Below, in pieces: positions 31,501 through 44,700 of a stretch of DNA of 64,000 bases. The number at the start of each line of letters is the position of its first letter. Within the stretch, counting starts at the first letter, position 1. The notes under the pieces are model-generated. The model saw only the letters and a list, made by a program, of their open reading frames with translations, made no database searches and was not told where the DNA came from. Source of the DNA: Sorex araneus (lineage: Eukaryota; Chordata; Mammalia; Eulipotyphla; Soricidae); NCBI RefSeq assembly GCF_027595985.1, contig NC_073303.1:366471636-366535635 (forward strand). Reading direction: 5' to 3'. Position numbers and translations under genes: made by a program.

Positions 31501-34500
31501 GTAACGGAGGCGTGCGGGGGGCGCGCCTGGGCGCCGGCACCGGCTGTGGCCACCGGGAGGGGGTCGGAGCTCCCGGGCAGGGCTGGGGGGCGGTGCGCGG
31601 GAGGCCCCCGGTGCCAAGGGGGCACACACAGACCCAAGGGTGGGCCAGTCCCGGGGCTTCCTGGCGCAGGTAGCCGGGGAGACGGGGGTTCCCGGCCGCC
31701 AGGTGTGGGGGAGCAGGCGGAGAGGGAGGGCGCGGACGTGGGGTGACAGCTTCAACGGCGGGGGAGCGGGGACAGTCCCGCACGGCCGGGCGGGAAGGAA
31801 GGAACTTGGGAGGGCAGCGGGAACTGTCCAGGAATTGCCTCCCCGGCAGGTGTCCCCATGCGGGCCAGTGTCTGCCCCTGCCCGCGCCCAGCGAGCTCGC
31901 GGGGGTGCCCGAGCACGGGGTGGGGGCGGGTGGGGGCACACCGGCACCGCGTTCCCAGGGTGCCTCCCCAAGTCTTCTCGAACTTGATTCCCAGATTGAG
32001 CCGAAGTTTGTTCCCAGATTGAGCCGTCTGGTGGCCCCTGGACATGGCACCAGCTGGGGGTCGCGTGAGCACCTCCCTGGACTTCCTTTCTGCTGCCCTT
32101 CTCCTTAGCCTGCCCTCGGCCTGCTCGGGACCTAGCGCGTGCAGCGCTTCAGCATAAGGAGAGAGGGAGGGAAGGGACCAGCCAGGAAAGAGGCAGAGTG
32201 CATCAGCTTCTACATAGTGCCCGCTGGGATGGCCCTAACTTTACTGTCTATGTGAATAGGCCCTGACACACAGCCAGTGCCCATACTCTAAGTTACAAGG
32301 AAGTCTGGGTTGTCTTTGGAAATGGGGCTGATTCTGCAGATCAAAAGCCAGCACCCTGCGTGGCTCAGCCCTGGCTAATAAGGAGCCGGGTACCTGTAAC
32401 CGCCTGGCTCTTCATGTGGGCATATGGGCAGCGTTTTTCCTTCCCAGGTAGCATCTCAAGCTACTGGATGGGAGAGGTGGGTGCCCGGAGTTTTGTGAAC
32501 CGGGATTAGAACTGTGTGCGGCTGCCGGGTTCCTGGGAGTCTGTGCGACTGGGGACAAGTGGTGACAGGGATTATCACAGAGATGCAAGGCCAGCAGTGA
32601 AGGGGCCCTGGGCAGCTGATGTTTTTCCCGAGAAACGTCCCTGGGAAATAGGGCTTTGTTTGAAGAGCTAGGCTTAGTGGTTAGATTTTTAAAACATCTC
32701 TAAAATGGGTGCTGATCAGAGAAGGTCCTCTGATGACTGAATCCGTCCCGTTTTAGTAGCTGCATTTGGAAAAATTGGTAAACTCCCACTCACCCAGGAC
32801 TATCTGTGGCTATTTGCATTGTTTCATCCCGCCCGCACGGCACAGCCTGGCGAGCTACCCGTGGTGTATTCAAAAACACAGTGCCCAAAACAGTAACAGG
32901 TCCCACAACGGAGACGTTACTGGCGTCTGCTTGAGCATATCGATGAACAACGGGACAACAGTGCTACAGTGCATCAGTCTCAGGAAGATGCAGGAGCTCA
33001 AATCTGCTGCCTCCTGGTATTACATATATTACATTATAATGCATTATATTGCAAATATATTTTATAGCGCTTTTTTCTTTCTCTCATTTCCTTTTTCTTT
33101 CCCCTCCAGAAGAGCAGCTTGTGACATTTTGTCAAGCTTGCATGCTCCCCCAATCTTAGGGAGGGGGGGGCGTTCTTTTTCTGGGCCACCTCTGCTTACT
33201 ATTAATTAAGGCAAGAGCCACATGCAGATACAAGGGCTCTTTGTTTCTGCAGGGAGGAAGAAATGCAGCTATTGGCATTTCTGCTGCTCTGTCAGCCAAA
33301 ATCCCCGAAATGTTTGTTTGAAACTCTCGGACACTGGTTATTTCATCTCTGGTTGCAGAGGCGGAGGGTGGGCTCGCTTCTGAGTTGCTTGCTCAGTGTG
33401 AGGCCAGCAGTGTGGGTTGGCAGTGATGAACAGCCCAAGGCTGCCGTTAGTTCAGTCAGAATTACATTTCTGGATACCAGGACTTCAATCCTAGACTCAG
33501 AGCGAGAGGTCCCTCGAAGACTTGAGGTTTTGTCATCGGTTCGCCTATTAGGTTTGTGGGTAATCGGCCATTTCTTGAGCAAATCTCTGTCTTGCTCGGA
33601 GGAACAATTTTGGGGGAATCGATTTTATTTCCCCTTGGTGAATTTTTCAAACTTAGAAAATCATGCCCTGGCCTGTGTCGTTAGGCCCTGGCCATTAATA
33701 GCTCAGAGGCAAGGTTTCGTGATTTGCTTTCTCCGGGGTAGAAGGTTCTTTGCAAATCTATCTGAAAATAGCAGCCTCTGTTTGAAACCACCCGGGGCTT
33801 TCCCAGTCAGCACTGTAATTCAGGAGGAAAACATCTCTTCATCAAGTTCTCCAAGTCAAGTGGAGCCCTCAGCTAAATTCTTGACTGTGAACGTCCGTTA
33901 ACAACTTCCTCTTTCGGATGTGAGCAGCCAGCAGTGGTTGGAGAGTCGGGAGTTGAACGAATTGTAGCCACATGGTTAGATAGTGCCAGCTACTTAGCAC
34001 TCCACTCCCCGCTCCCTGGGAATTTAATGACTGCCTTAGAATTTGTTATTGACCCAGTTGCCAAAGAGCTTAAAAAACTGGTGGGCACTTTAATCCTGTT
34101 ATACTTATTTTCTCGTTTTAACTCAGATATATAATGAAAAATATCTTTGCAGCTAGTTTAATTCACCTTTAAAAATGCAAGTCCTTTTCCTCTGTGTGCT
34201 TGCTTTCAACTATCTCCTTCAGAGTAACCCCCCAAATGCACAATTTTACCTGGGTAGTGCCAGGAGGAAACAATGAACTCCTTTATTTTATTTTAGTTTT
34301 GCTTTCTGGGTCACACCTGGAAATGCACAGGGGTTACTCCTGGCTCATGCAATCAGGAATTACCCCTGGTGGTGCATGTGGGACTATATGGGGTGCTGGG
34401 ATTTGAACCCGGTCGGCCGCGTGCAAGGCAAACGCCCTACCCGCTGCGCTATCGCTCCAGCCCCTGAACTGCTTTTTTAACCCTGCTGTTCTATGAAAAT

Positions 34501-37500
34501 GTGTTTTCAGGGTTTTGCCGCACTTGCAAAAATTGTTTTGTCATTTCCTGTTAAATTGCACTTCCTTTAAATACCTCCACGCACCTCCCCTGCCCAGGTT
34601 TTAAAAAAAATCCAAGCTCATCATGGGATTTGGGAGGGGGACTGTGCTCAGGGATCACTCCTGGCTCTGTGCTCGGTGATCACTCCTGGTGTGGCTCTGG
34701 GGACCCCATGGAGTGCCGGGCTCCGTCTCGGGCCGGCTGTGTGCCAGGCGAGGGTTCTGGCCCCTTGCCATGGGATTTTAAAGACTAGAGAATGGCGGAA
34801 GGAAGAACGAGCCCGTCATTCCTCCTTCGAGAGGTGAAGCCGGCCGAGGGCCGGTCCCGGGGCCTCACCTGTGTGTCATTCCTGACCCCCTGAGGAGCGC
34901 TGGGCGTACGGCCGGAGACCGCGGTGTCCAGCGGTCTCCTTTGGTCACGTCGTTCCAAGTCTGTTTTAATTTTCATGAGTTTTGTGTTGCTTGTTAGCGA
35001 GCAGGAGCAATGACAGTCTTGCAGGGGGCACGAGTAGGGACCCTCACCTGGGTGCGGGGGAGTCAGGCTCTCTGCGTGGACCCACCCCCTCCAGTTTCAA
35101 TACTGTTCATGTTGGCAACGCCCTCTGTCACCGGGCTGATTTTATCCAGCTGGGAAGGACCCGGGCTGGGGGAGGGACGAGGGCACAGAGTTCTTTCTCC
35201 TCCCTGGAGCCCCGTGGGAGGAAATGCTCCAGCCAGCCCCGGGCTCGCTGGTTTCCAGCAGACGTGAATGGTGACAGTGTCCTTTGCAGGAGTTGTCAAT
35301 GGTGCCCTCACGAACCTCCACTCACTCGGTCACTTCCCCGTTGCTGCATCTGTTTCCTTCCCATCATCCTCAGATGAGAGAGTAGTGGCCGTCTTTGAGC
35401 CACGGTTCCCCGTCTGCCTTGATTCCGAAGTAGGAATTGGGAATTCTGGGAGTCGGAGTTACCGGGCCCAGAGTAATCTCGGTGCCTCCAGCGAGTGGCA
35501 GGCAGTCGGGGGGCCTGGAAAGTGATCACGGGTAGGGGCGGGGGCCCTGCTGAGCTAGTGTGGAGCGGGGATGTCAGGGAGTTGGGCACAGTGGACCCCC
35601 AGATGCCTGAGCTCGGGGCGGAGAGCAGGGGAGGGTTCATGCCGGGATGCTGAGACACAGCCACATGGATGTACTGCCAGGAGGCACTGGGGGTCTCGGT
35701 GTCGGGGTCTCAGTGTTGGGGTCTCAGTAGCATTACACTGTAGTACTGTCATTCCATTGTTCATTGATCTGCTTGAGCGGGCACCAGTAACGTCTCCATT
35801 GTGAGACTTGTTACTCTTTTTGGCATATCAAATACAAAGTCTTGGTATAAGGAGTTACTACAGTACCCAAGATGGGCTTGTGGCAGTGTTGGGGGTTTGG
35901 CCGAGGGGAAGCAAGTGGCAGGGAAGAGCGGACACGGGGTGTCCTGGGCCAGGGAGACTGGAGGTGCCGAGGGACAGCGGCCTCGGTGGGAAGGAGGCAC
36001 CCGGGGTGGCAGCTCTAAGCAGATGCTTGCCAGGAAGGAAGAAGGCTGAGGCAGGCGACCCCGAGTGTGGTTTGGTCCCAGCCCATGCGGACCCAGGGGA
36101 AGCTGGCAGCCCCCCGGCCGGGCCGGACAGCGGGTGTGTTCGTGTCCACAGGCTCCGGATGCTCCTGGCGTGTGGCCGCAGTCAGGACCTGGGGGTGGGC
36201 CGCGGACCAGCTGCTGTGTCTCCAGTGCCCCTGGGAAGCCACAGGCCGCGGCGGTCTCAGCCAGCATGGGTGGTTGTACCGGGGTGGGTGCGGGGACCCC
36301 CGTTCACGGGGCAGCACCTCAGAGGCCCTGCGCCCAGCCTGTCGGGCCCTCGGGGCCCTGGCGCCCGTGTCTTCGGGCCTCGCGCCTTTCCCAAACTGGA
36401 GTGTGCCCAGCTTTGGGCGCTAGAAGGACGGGTGCGTAACCCGGCATCGGGTTCATTCGTGTCTTCTTTGTTAGGGGCCCACTCCCGCTACGCCCCGCTC
36501 GGGGCTGGGGGTCCGTCCCGGTGGTGCTCAGGGGGGCCGGGTGATGCTGGGGATTGAACCAGGCTGTGCTGCAGCCCTTTGTGCTGTTTCCCCGGCCCCC
36601 AAAACTGCCCTGTCCGCTGCATCCGGTCCTCTGAGAGGCCTGCGTTCCCGCTCACTTCCAGTTACACCGGGGCCTCTGAGCAAAATCGTCTTGTTCAGAT
36701 CCGGGACCGCAGACTCATTTCAGTGGGACCTTCCGGAAAGGGCGTTGGGTGAGCCGGTGGGTAGTGAGGGGGCACCCAGCGTTTCTGGTCACACTCGCAC
36801 AGAAGCACGCTTACAGCCGTGGGCAGGGGAGGAGAGCAGCTGCTTCCTCCCGGCCGGGACCCAGGGGAGGAAACGTGGGCAGCCCGAGGCTGAGAAGTGG
36901 CCAGGGCACCTGCCTTGCACACGGTCGCCCCTGGTTCCATCCCTAGCATCCCATATGGCTCCCTGAGCACCGCCAGGATTCCTGAGGCAGAGCTAGGAGT
37001 CAGCCCTGAGCATCGCCGGATGTGACCCCAAAAAACAAATGAAGCAGGAGACAGCCAAGCAGCGGCCAGCCCAGCTGGCCATCGCTCTTCAGGGGAAGAG
37101 GTCCTGAGGTTTCTGTTTTGCAATGCCAGGGAACGAACCCGAGGCCCCATACCCGCGAGGCCAGCCACCCCCTGAGGACCCCCACAGGAGCAGCCCCTGC
37201 GAGCCCCGCCGCCCACTCACCTCTCCTCTCCTCTCCTCAGCTCTATTACCAGGTCCTGAACTTTGCCATGATCGTGTCGTCCGCGCTGATGATCTGGAAG
37301 GGCCTGATCGTGCTCACGGGCAGCGAGAGCCCCATCGTGGTGGTGCTGAGGTAGGTCCCAGCCTGAGCCCAGCTCCCAGCCCTGGTGCCCAAGTCTGGGC
37401 ATCTGCATCGCCCCCTGCAGGCTGCCTGCGGAACCACATCGTCCTCATCCTCCTCAGAAGGCACCTGGGGGCTCCACGCGCAGCCACTCCAGAGCGCCAG

Positions 37501-37528
37501 GCAGCAATTTATTTTAAATTTATTTTTT

Positions 37529-37571
<43 letters not shown>

Positions 37572-38646
37572 TGTGTGTGTAATTAAATAACCGTGACTTA
37601 CAAAGTTACTGATAGTTGCGTTTCAGCCAACATTATTTCAACACCAATCCCTGCACCAGTGTCAACTTCCCTCCCCAAGTGTTCCCAGATTCCCTCCCCG
37701 CCCCTGCCTGTCGGCTTGACAGGCACCTGACAAAGTCCCAGGGCTTGCCCCTTAGGTCTCCTGTTCTCGGTGGTGTTGAGTCTGTGTTTGGGACAACCCG
37801 CTCTGCCACTCACCCCTGTCACCGGTATAATCGAGGCCCTGATGTCTGCTCACCCATTGCCTCCCCTTCTCTTCTTCTCGCCTTGGTTTCCTTCCTTCTC
37901 TGTCCTCCAGACATCACTCATCGTCAGGAAATCCAAATCAAGGTGATAATGAGATACCATCTCACACCCGTGAGAATGGCACACGTCAGAAATAGGAATA
38001 GTCTGTGCTGGCGGGGGTGTGGGGGAAGGAGCTCTCACCCCCTGCTGGCGGGGGTGCCGTCTGTGCTACCCTTTGTTCAGATTTTTGCTTTAGGCACCAT
38101 GGTTCCTAATACCAATAACAGCAGCGCTTCGTGCTGAGAGATCCCAGCCCCACACCTTCCACCAGAGATTGCTTTTCTTCATCCTTTGCTTTCCTGTTTT
38201 AAGTAATTTTTCGGGGGCTGGAGTGATAATACAGAGTCGGGTTATGTAACCCCAGAGCATCACAGGGTGTGGCCCAGAGAATACAAAAAACAAAGTAATT
38301 CTTGTGGCCAGGAGAATACAAAAAACAAAGTAATTCTTTTTTTTTTTTTTTTTGCTTTTTGGGTCACACCCGGCGATGCTCAGGGGTTACTCCTGGCTCT
38401 GCACTCAGGAATTACTCCTGGCAGTGCTCAGGGGACCATATGGGATGCTGGGATTTTGAACCCGGGTGGGCCGCGTGCAAGGCAAACACCCTACCCGCTG
38501 TGCTATTGCTCCAGCCCCAAACAAAGTAATTCTTTAAAGCCCTGTGTGGTAACAGTTTAGCAATATGATATTGATACTTATTTATAGGCACAGTGATGCT
38601 ATTTTTTTTACAGCTGAGTCCTGTTTGTATTTTCTTTTTGATTTTA

Positions 38647-38706
<60 letters not shown>

Positions 38707-41700
38707 TGAGCGGGGGGCGTTGCCATACTCCTGGTGCTTGAAAAGTGCCGGCAACCTGCTCAGAGCCCGGCTTGCGCTCGTCTTGAAGGGCCTTACTGAT
38801 TCTTCAGTGGGGGGTGTGGGGGGGTTGGGCCCCACCCCTTGGTCCTCACGGCTTCCTTTTGGCTCTGTGCTCAAGGGCCACTCCTGGCTTTGCTGGGGAC
38901 CGTGGTTGGTGCCGGGGATTGCTGCGGGTGGGCAGCGTGCAAGGCCAGCGCCCCACACGGGGACCATCTCTGTGTCTCTGGCTGGATTACGTGTGTATGC
39001 TTGGGGTGGAGCCGGGGCCCCTGGGGCTGTACCCAGCCGTGCCCGGGAGGGCAGCGGGGCCCGTGGTGCTGGAATCAAGCCCGGACTGGCACATCCCGGG
39101 CACGGGCCCCTACCACGGTCCTCTCTCCTGGCCTCTGGATTCTAGTTATTTTGAGGGTGTTTTGTTGCTGTTTTTCAGGGGTCAGGTCTCATCTGGCTGT
39201 GCCCAGGGCTTACTCCTGGCAGTGCCCAGGGATCCCGCTACGGTGCTGGGGTCGGAGTTGGGCCAGTGAATGCCCCTGTGCTTAGTTTTTCTGTCAGAAA
39301 GCGTCCCTCCCCGAGGTCTCTGCCGCCCCGCCGACGGGCACTCCCCGGGTCTGCTGAGTGCAGGGATGTCCTTGCTCCCCTCGGAGCGTCTTCATCCCCT
39401 TTCCTGCTCCTGCCTGAGCTGGGTGAGGAACTGCTGCTCTCCCTCATTGCCGGCTGCACCCCTACACTGACCCCGAGGTGCAGCGGGCACCCCCTTGGTG
39501 GACTCGGTTCTGGTCCTCCCTCTGACGGCCGGGGCGGTGGTGCTGTGCCAGGGCCCGTCTGGGGCGAGGCCAGGGCTGCCCTGGAGCCGTCACCGGGGAG
39601 CTCGTTGGTGCTTTGCCGACACAATAGACACAGAGGGGCCGGGGAGCTGGTACAGGGCCCAAGGCACTTGCCCTGTGCATGGCTTGAACCCTGGCACCAC
39701 TCGTGGCTCCCTGAGCACTGCTGGGAGTGCCCTCCCCCCAAGAAAGATGACAGGACACAAGTCCCGAGCTGCCGAGGGTGGGCTCGGAGGGTCTGACCTG
39801 CGCCTGAAGCGTCTGTGCTTTGAGTGTCACTCTTGCTGCCCCCGTGTGCGCTGTGTCACGGTGCCAGGGCAGTCCTTCCAGATCCATCGAGTGCGTCTGG
39901 CTTCCAGAGCTTTCCGGAATCTGTTTGAAGCTTTTGATGATGGTTTCCGTGCAGTGTAAGGTCCCAGCTCTCTGGGGTTTGCTTGTTTCTATGGATTTTG
40001 TTGTTGTTGTTGTTTGGGCCACAACTGACAGTGCTCAGGGCTCAGTCCTGGCTCTTCTCTCAGGGATCACCCCGGGTGGGCTCGGGGGACCATATGTGGT
40101 GGGTGCCAGGGGTGGATCCCGGGTCCACCCTGTGCAAGGCAAGCGCCCTGCCCCTCCCCCGCCAGGATCCCAACTTTCGGTCCCCCCATGCCTGAGCATC
40201 TGCTCATGGTCTGCAGAGGGTTATTGACGCACAGACCGTGGCTTGGGCTTTGCGGTGCTTGAGAAGCAGACGCACATCTGGCGGCTGCTGGGAAATGCCT
40301 TTCTGCTCCATCTCCTTCTTAAGCGCTGCCTGCCCAGAACTGTATCCCACATGACGGCGGCATGACAAAAACTTCTAAGCCAAGTTTGGGACCGAAGTGA
40401 CAGGGTGTGACGATTCTGCCGTGAAATTCAATAATCAGCCTCGGGAGTCCGCCTTCTTCCCAGTGAAGATGGTGCCTGCGGACCCCGGGCGTAGTTTAAA
40501 GCGGCCGCGGGGCAGTCTTGGCTCTCAGCACCCTCGGCGCTCTGGGTTCTCTCTCCCTGGGTCAGGCCGCAGTAGAGGTGCTCTGAGCTCAAGTCTGTGA
40601 GCACCTTGGCCTTGGCCTCGCCAGCAGGCACCCCCCCGCCCCACCCCTGCCCCAGGCTTGCCCGTCGGGAGGCTTGGAGGGGCTCCGCGGGCTGACTGTG
40701 GCGGTGTCGGGCCGGTGCCCCTCGTGTCTTCCCAGCGGCAGCATGGAGCCCGCCTTCCACAGAGGGGACCTCCTGTTCCTCACGAACTTCCGGGAAGACC
40801 CCATCCGAGCGGGCGAGATCGTCGTGTTTAAGGTGGAAGGACGAGACATCCCCATCGTGCACAGGGTGATCAAAGTCCATGAAAAGTAAGGAGGCGCCAC
40901 TTCTCAGCGAGGTGGGGCGGCGGGGGGCTGCAGAGCGGGGGCTGGGGGCTGCAGGGTAGGGCGGGAGCACCCCAAGGTGCCTCAGAGGAAGGCGAGTTCG
41001 CTACGGCCCTGCAGCTGTGGCATCGGTTCCCCGCGCAAGGTGGGGGGGCGGAATCTATTACCGCGCCTGTCCGTGACGTGAGAGGGTGTTAAGGAAACTC
41101 AAATCCCTCGCCGTGGAGGGCTATTTTGAGAAGGGGTTGATTTTCCTGAGACGCACACGGGCTCCACGTGTGAACAAGCATCTGCCCGGCCGGGCCCCGC
41201 CGCTTCTCCGAGGCACACACAGCCCTGGGATCGGGCTCCTCTGCCCCCTCAGCCCTTGATCGCACGGCCCCCTCTCCATTCAACCTCCCCCCCCCCCGTC
41301 CCCTCCCCACACACACCTGGCAGGCTTCATTTCCTGTCCGTCTGTGCCACTGGCGACTTGTCCTGGCACCACGCAGGGCCCGGAAACGTGACCTCGCTCA
41401 GCCGAGTCAGGCTCCGGCGGGGAACAGCCCTTAGCAGAAGGCCACCTTTCCTGTCGCTTGGTCTTGGGGGGCACTTTTTTTTATCTACAATTGTTTTTTA
41501 TTGTTTTTTTTTTAAATTTAAAAAAATTAAAAAAAAATTTTTATTGAGTCACCGTGTGGAAAGTTACAAAGTTTTCAGGTTAAGTCTCAGTCATACAATG
41601 CTCGAACACCCATCCCTTCACCAGTGCACATATTCCACCACCAAGAATCCCCGTATAGCTCCACCCCGCACCCCCACACCCCTAGCCCCTCTCGGGGGGG

Positions 41701-44700
41701 CACTTTTGACTCCAGGAGGGAGGGAACGAAAGTCAAGTACTCTGCAGAGGTGGGTCTTTCGAACAGTGGAGAGTTTGTGTGCGCCTGTCTACTCTGTCTG
41801 AGTATTCGCACACTTGCCCCATGGGGGCGCCGTCCCGCTCACTGCCGGCAGGTGCCCCCAGGACACTCGCTCCATTGCTCCCTGGCCTGAGAGTGTAGCA
41901 TAGTTTGTGTTTCGGGGTAAGAGGCTGCACTGAGGCCGGGGAGCAAGACGTGCTCGTTAACTTCCTCGCCAGAAACACGCTCAGTCGCAGCATTGGCGCT
42001 GCCGCTGGGCCTGGCACCGTCCTAAAAATGAGCCAGTTGCTAAACTGAGAGTAACGATATGTAGTTCTGTCAATCCTGAGAGGACCTGTACAGTTACGGA
42101 GCTGTTACAGAGTTGCTCATATTGGGCTTTAGTCACACAGTGCTCCAGCCGCCGTCCGATCACCAGTGAACATTTCCCACCACCGGTGTCCCTCCGCCCA
42201 CACTGCCCGTGGCTGTCACTTTTCTCCTCCCTCCCTCCCTTCTTCCCTCCCCCTCGACCCCCCTGCTCCTCCCCCTCCCTCTCGCTCTCCTCCCCTGTCG
42301 CGCGCTGCTTCGTCCAGCGAAGAAACACGCAACTCGGAGATCCTTTTGGCTGCGATTTATTCAGGAACTTTCTCATGCATTAGAGAAGAAAACGGGAACT
42401 GGGATGAGGAGGAAGGAGGAAAGGGGGACGCATGAGGGAGAACCGACTAGCTAGGTGACTTTCCCCCTTATATACCTCTCGCTGCCTGCTTACACCCACG
42501 TGTCTGCATCTGATAGGTTAGTTACAGCTTATGGGCGTGGCAAGACATCCTGTTTCCTTATTAGGAGTTGTTTTCGAAGCACACAGGTGTTGATTATGAA
42601 GAACGCTACAAAGCATGGTCCCGTGGAGGCTCTCCACACTCCCCCTCCCTCCCTCCCTCCCTTCTTCCCTCCCCCTCGCCCCCTGCCCCTCCCCCTCCCT
42701 CTCGCTCTCCTCCCCCTCCCTCCCTCCCTCCCTCCCTTCTTCCCTCCCCCTCGCCCCCCTGCTCCTCCCCCTCCCTCTCGCTCTCCTCCCCCTCCCTCCC
42801 TCCCTCCCTTCTTCCCTCCCCCTCGCCCCCCTGCTCCTCCCCCTCCCTCTCGCTCTCCTCCCCCTCCCTCCCTCCCTTCTTCCCTCCCCCTCGCCCCCCT
42901 GCTCCTCCCCCTCCCTCTTGCTCTCCTTCCCCTCCCTCCCTTCCTCCCTCCCCCTCGCCCCCCGCTCCTCCCCCTCCCTCTCGCTCTCCTCCCCCTCCCT
43001 CCCTCCCTCCCTTCTTCCCTCCCCCTCGCCCCCTGCTCCTCCCCCTCCCTCTCGATCTCCTCCCCCTCCCCCCTCCCTCCCTCTCTCCCTCCCTCCCTCC
43101 TTCTTTCTCTCTCTCTTTCTTTCCCTCTCCCTCTCCCCACCCACCACCACCATTTTGGGCATTATAGTTTGCAGCACAGGTACTGAGAGGCTGTCCACGT
43201 GTGTCCCTTCAGCACTCAGGACTTGTCCAGAGTGATCATTTCCACTATCATCGTCAGAGTGGTCCCTTCTCTGCCCTAACTGCCCCCTCCCCACCCGCAC
43301 GCCCCCCTGTGGCAGGCTGCCAGCCAGGGACCTGTCTTTCTGGCCCTCATCTCTACTGTTCTTGTGACCCAGGTTTTCATCCCCTGAATTTCCTTCAGAA
43401 CCACAGCTTCGGGCCAGTGCTGCTTTGGATGTGGTTAAAAATACTTTTGGTGGGTTTTAAAAAATATAATTTATTTATCAATTTTTTTAATTGAATCACC
43501 ATGAGATGCACAGTTAGAAAGTTGTCCGTGGCTGGGTTTCAGCCCTACAGTGCTCCAGCGCCCGTCCCTTCACCAGGGCACGTTTCCCACTGCCAGTGTC
43601 CCCAGCTTCCCTCCCCCACCCCCACCCCAGCCTGCCTCTGTGGCGGGCACTTTTCTTCTCTCTTTAAAAATGTTTTACCAAATGATCAAAATGTAGTTTG
43701 TCCCAGGGGTTTGCCGAGAAGACCCTCCATGACCCTTTAGTACCGCCCTGTCCGCCCAGGGCCACTGAAACACCCTTCATGGTGTCTGCCCGTCGCTGTG
43801 TTGGGGACACTCTGGCCTTCGGCTCTCCCTGCTCCCTGCGGGGTGGGTTTCCCCCACGCCATCGCCGGGTGAGGGAGGTGGGGCGTCGGCATGCCGTTTG
43901 TACCTTCTAATGTTGGTAAAGAAAAGTCAGTCTGAGGAGAGGTCGGGCCACACCTTCCTTGCGCCCAGAATCTGAGCTCCAGAGCCAACCTCTCACCCGG
44001 GTGAGGAGCCTTTCACCCACACTGACTCGAGAGACCCTTTCCCAGCCCCCAGCAGGGGAGCGGTGGCGTGACACGAGTCTCCACCCGCCGGTGCCCGAGA
44101 CGTGACCAGGCGCCCCGTGGGGCCTTTGGTGAAAGTCGCGTTTCCAGGGCTGTCGGAGGGAACCCACTCAGAGCAACAAAGCTCCCGTGACCTTGGCTCT
44201 CCGCCTCCACGTTCCATGAACGGACACGGGCCCGATGGTGCCGCGCAGAGAGCCGTTTCGAAGGGACGCTGTGTTTCTTCCCAGGGACAACGGAGACATC
44301 AAGTTCCTGACGAAAGGAGACAATAACGAAGTGGACGACAGAGGCCTGTACAAGGAAGGCCAGAACTGGCTGGAGAAGAAGGACGTGGTGGGCCGCGCCC
44401 GAGGGTGAGGACGGCGGTTTAAGCAGCCAAAACTCCGCTGAGCACTGTGGGGGCGGGTGTGCGGGAGACGGCACCGTGACGGCGGCTGCCGTGTATAGGC
44501 CAGAAGGCGGGACCCCGGGTTTAAGGTCTAACAGGACTGCAAGTAGATTATGTGTGACATGGTTCCTTGTGGCTTTGGAATAGAACCCACCTAGAGATTA
44601 GGTCCCTGTACATTTTATATTGTATTTTAGCCAACAGCGCCCAGGCCTTACTCCTGACTCAGTGCTCAGGGATCACTCCTGGCGGTGCTGGGGGCCAGGA

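Larger units (their letters stand above)
30820..31990 (+). promoter_or_regulatory. SEC11C: CpG-rich promoter region of SEC11C
   Basis: High density of CG dinucleotides and no SINE from about 30.8 to 32.0 kb, covering exon 1. It holds GC boxes (CCGCCCC at 30893 and 30904), a reversed CCAAT box (ATTGG 30934), a forward CCAAT (30979), and two ZNF143/ACTAYRNNNCCCR-type sites. No TATA box was seen. This suits a broadly expressed housekeeping-type promoter; the exact start site is inferred to lie within about 31.2-31.4 kb. Confidence 0.8.
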
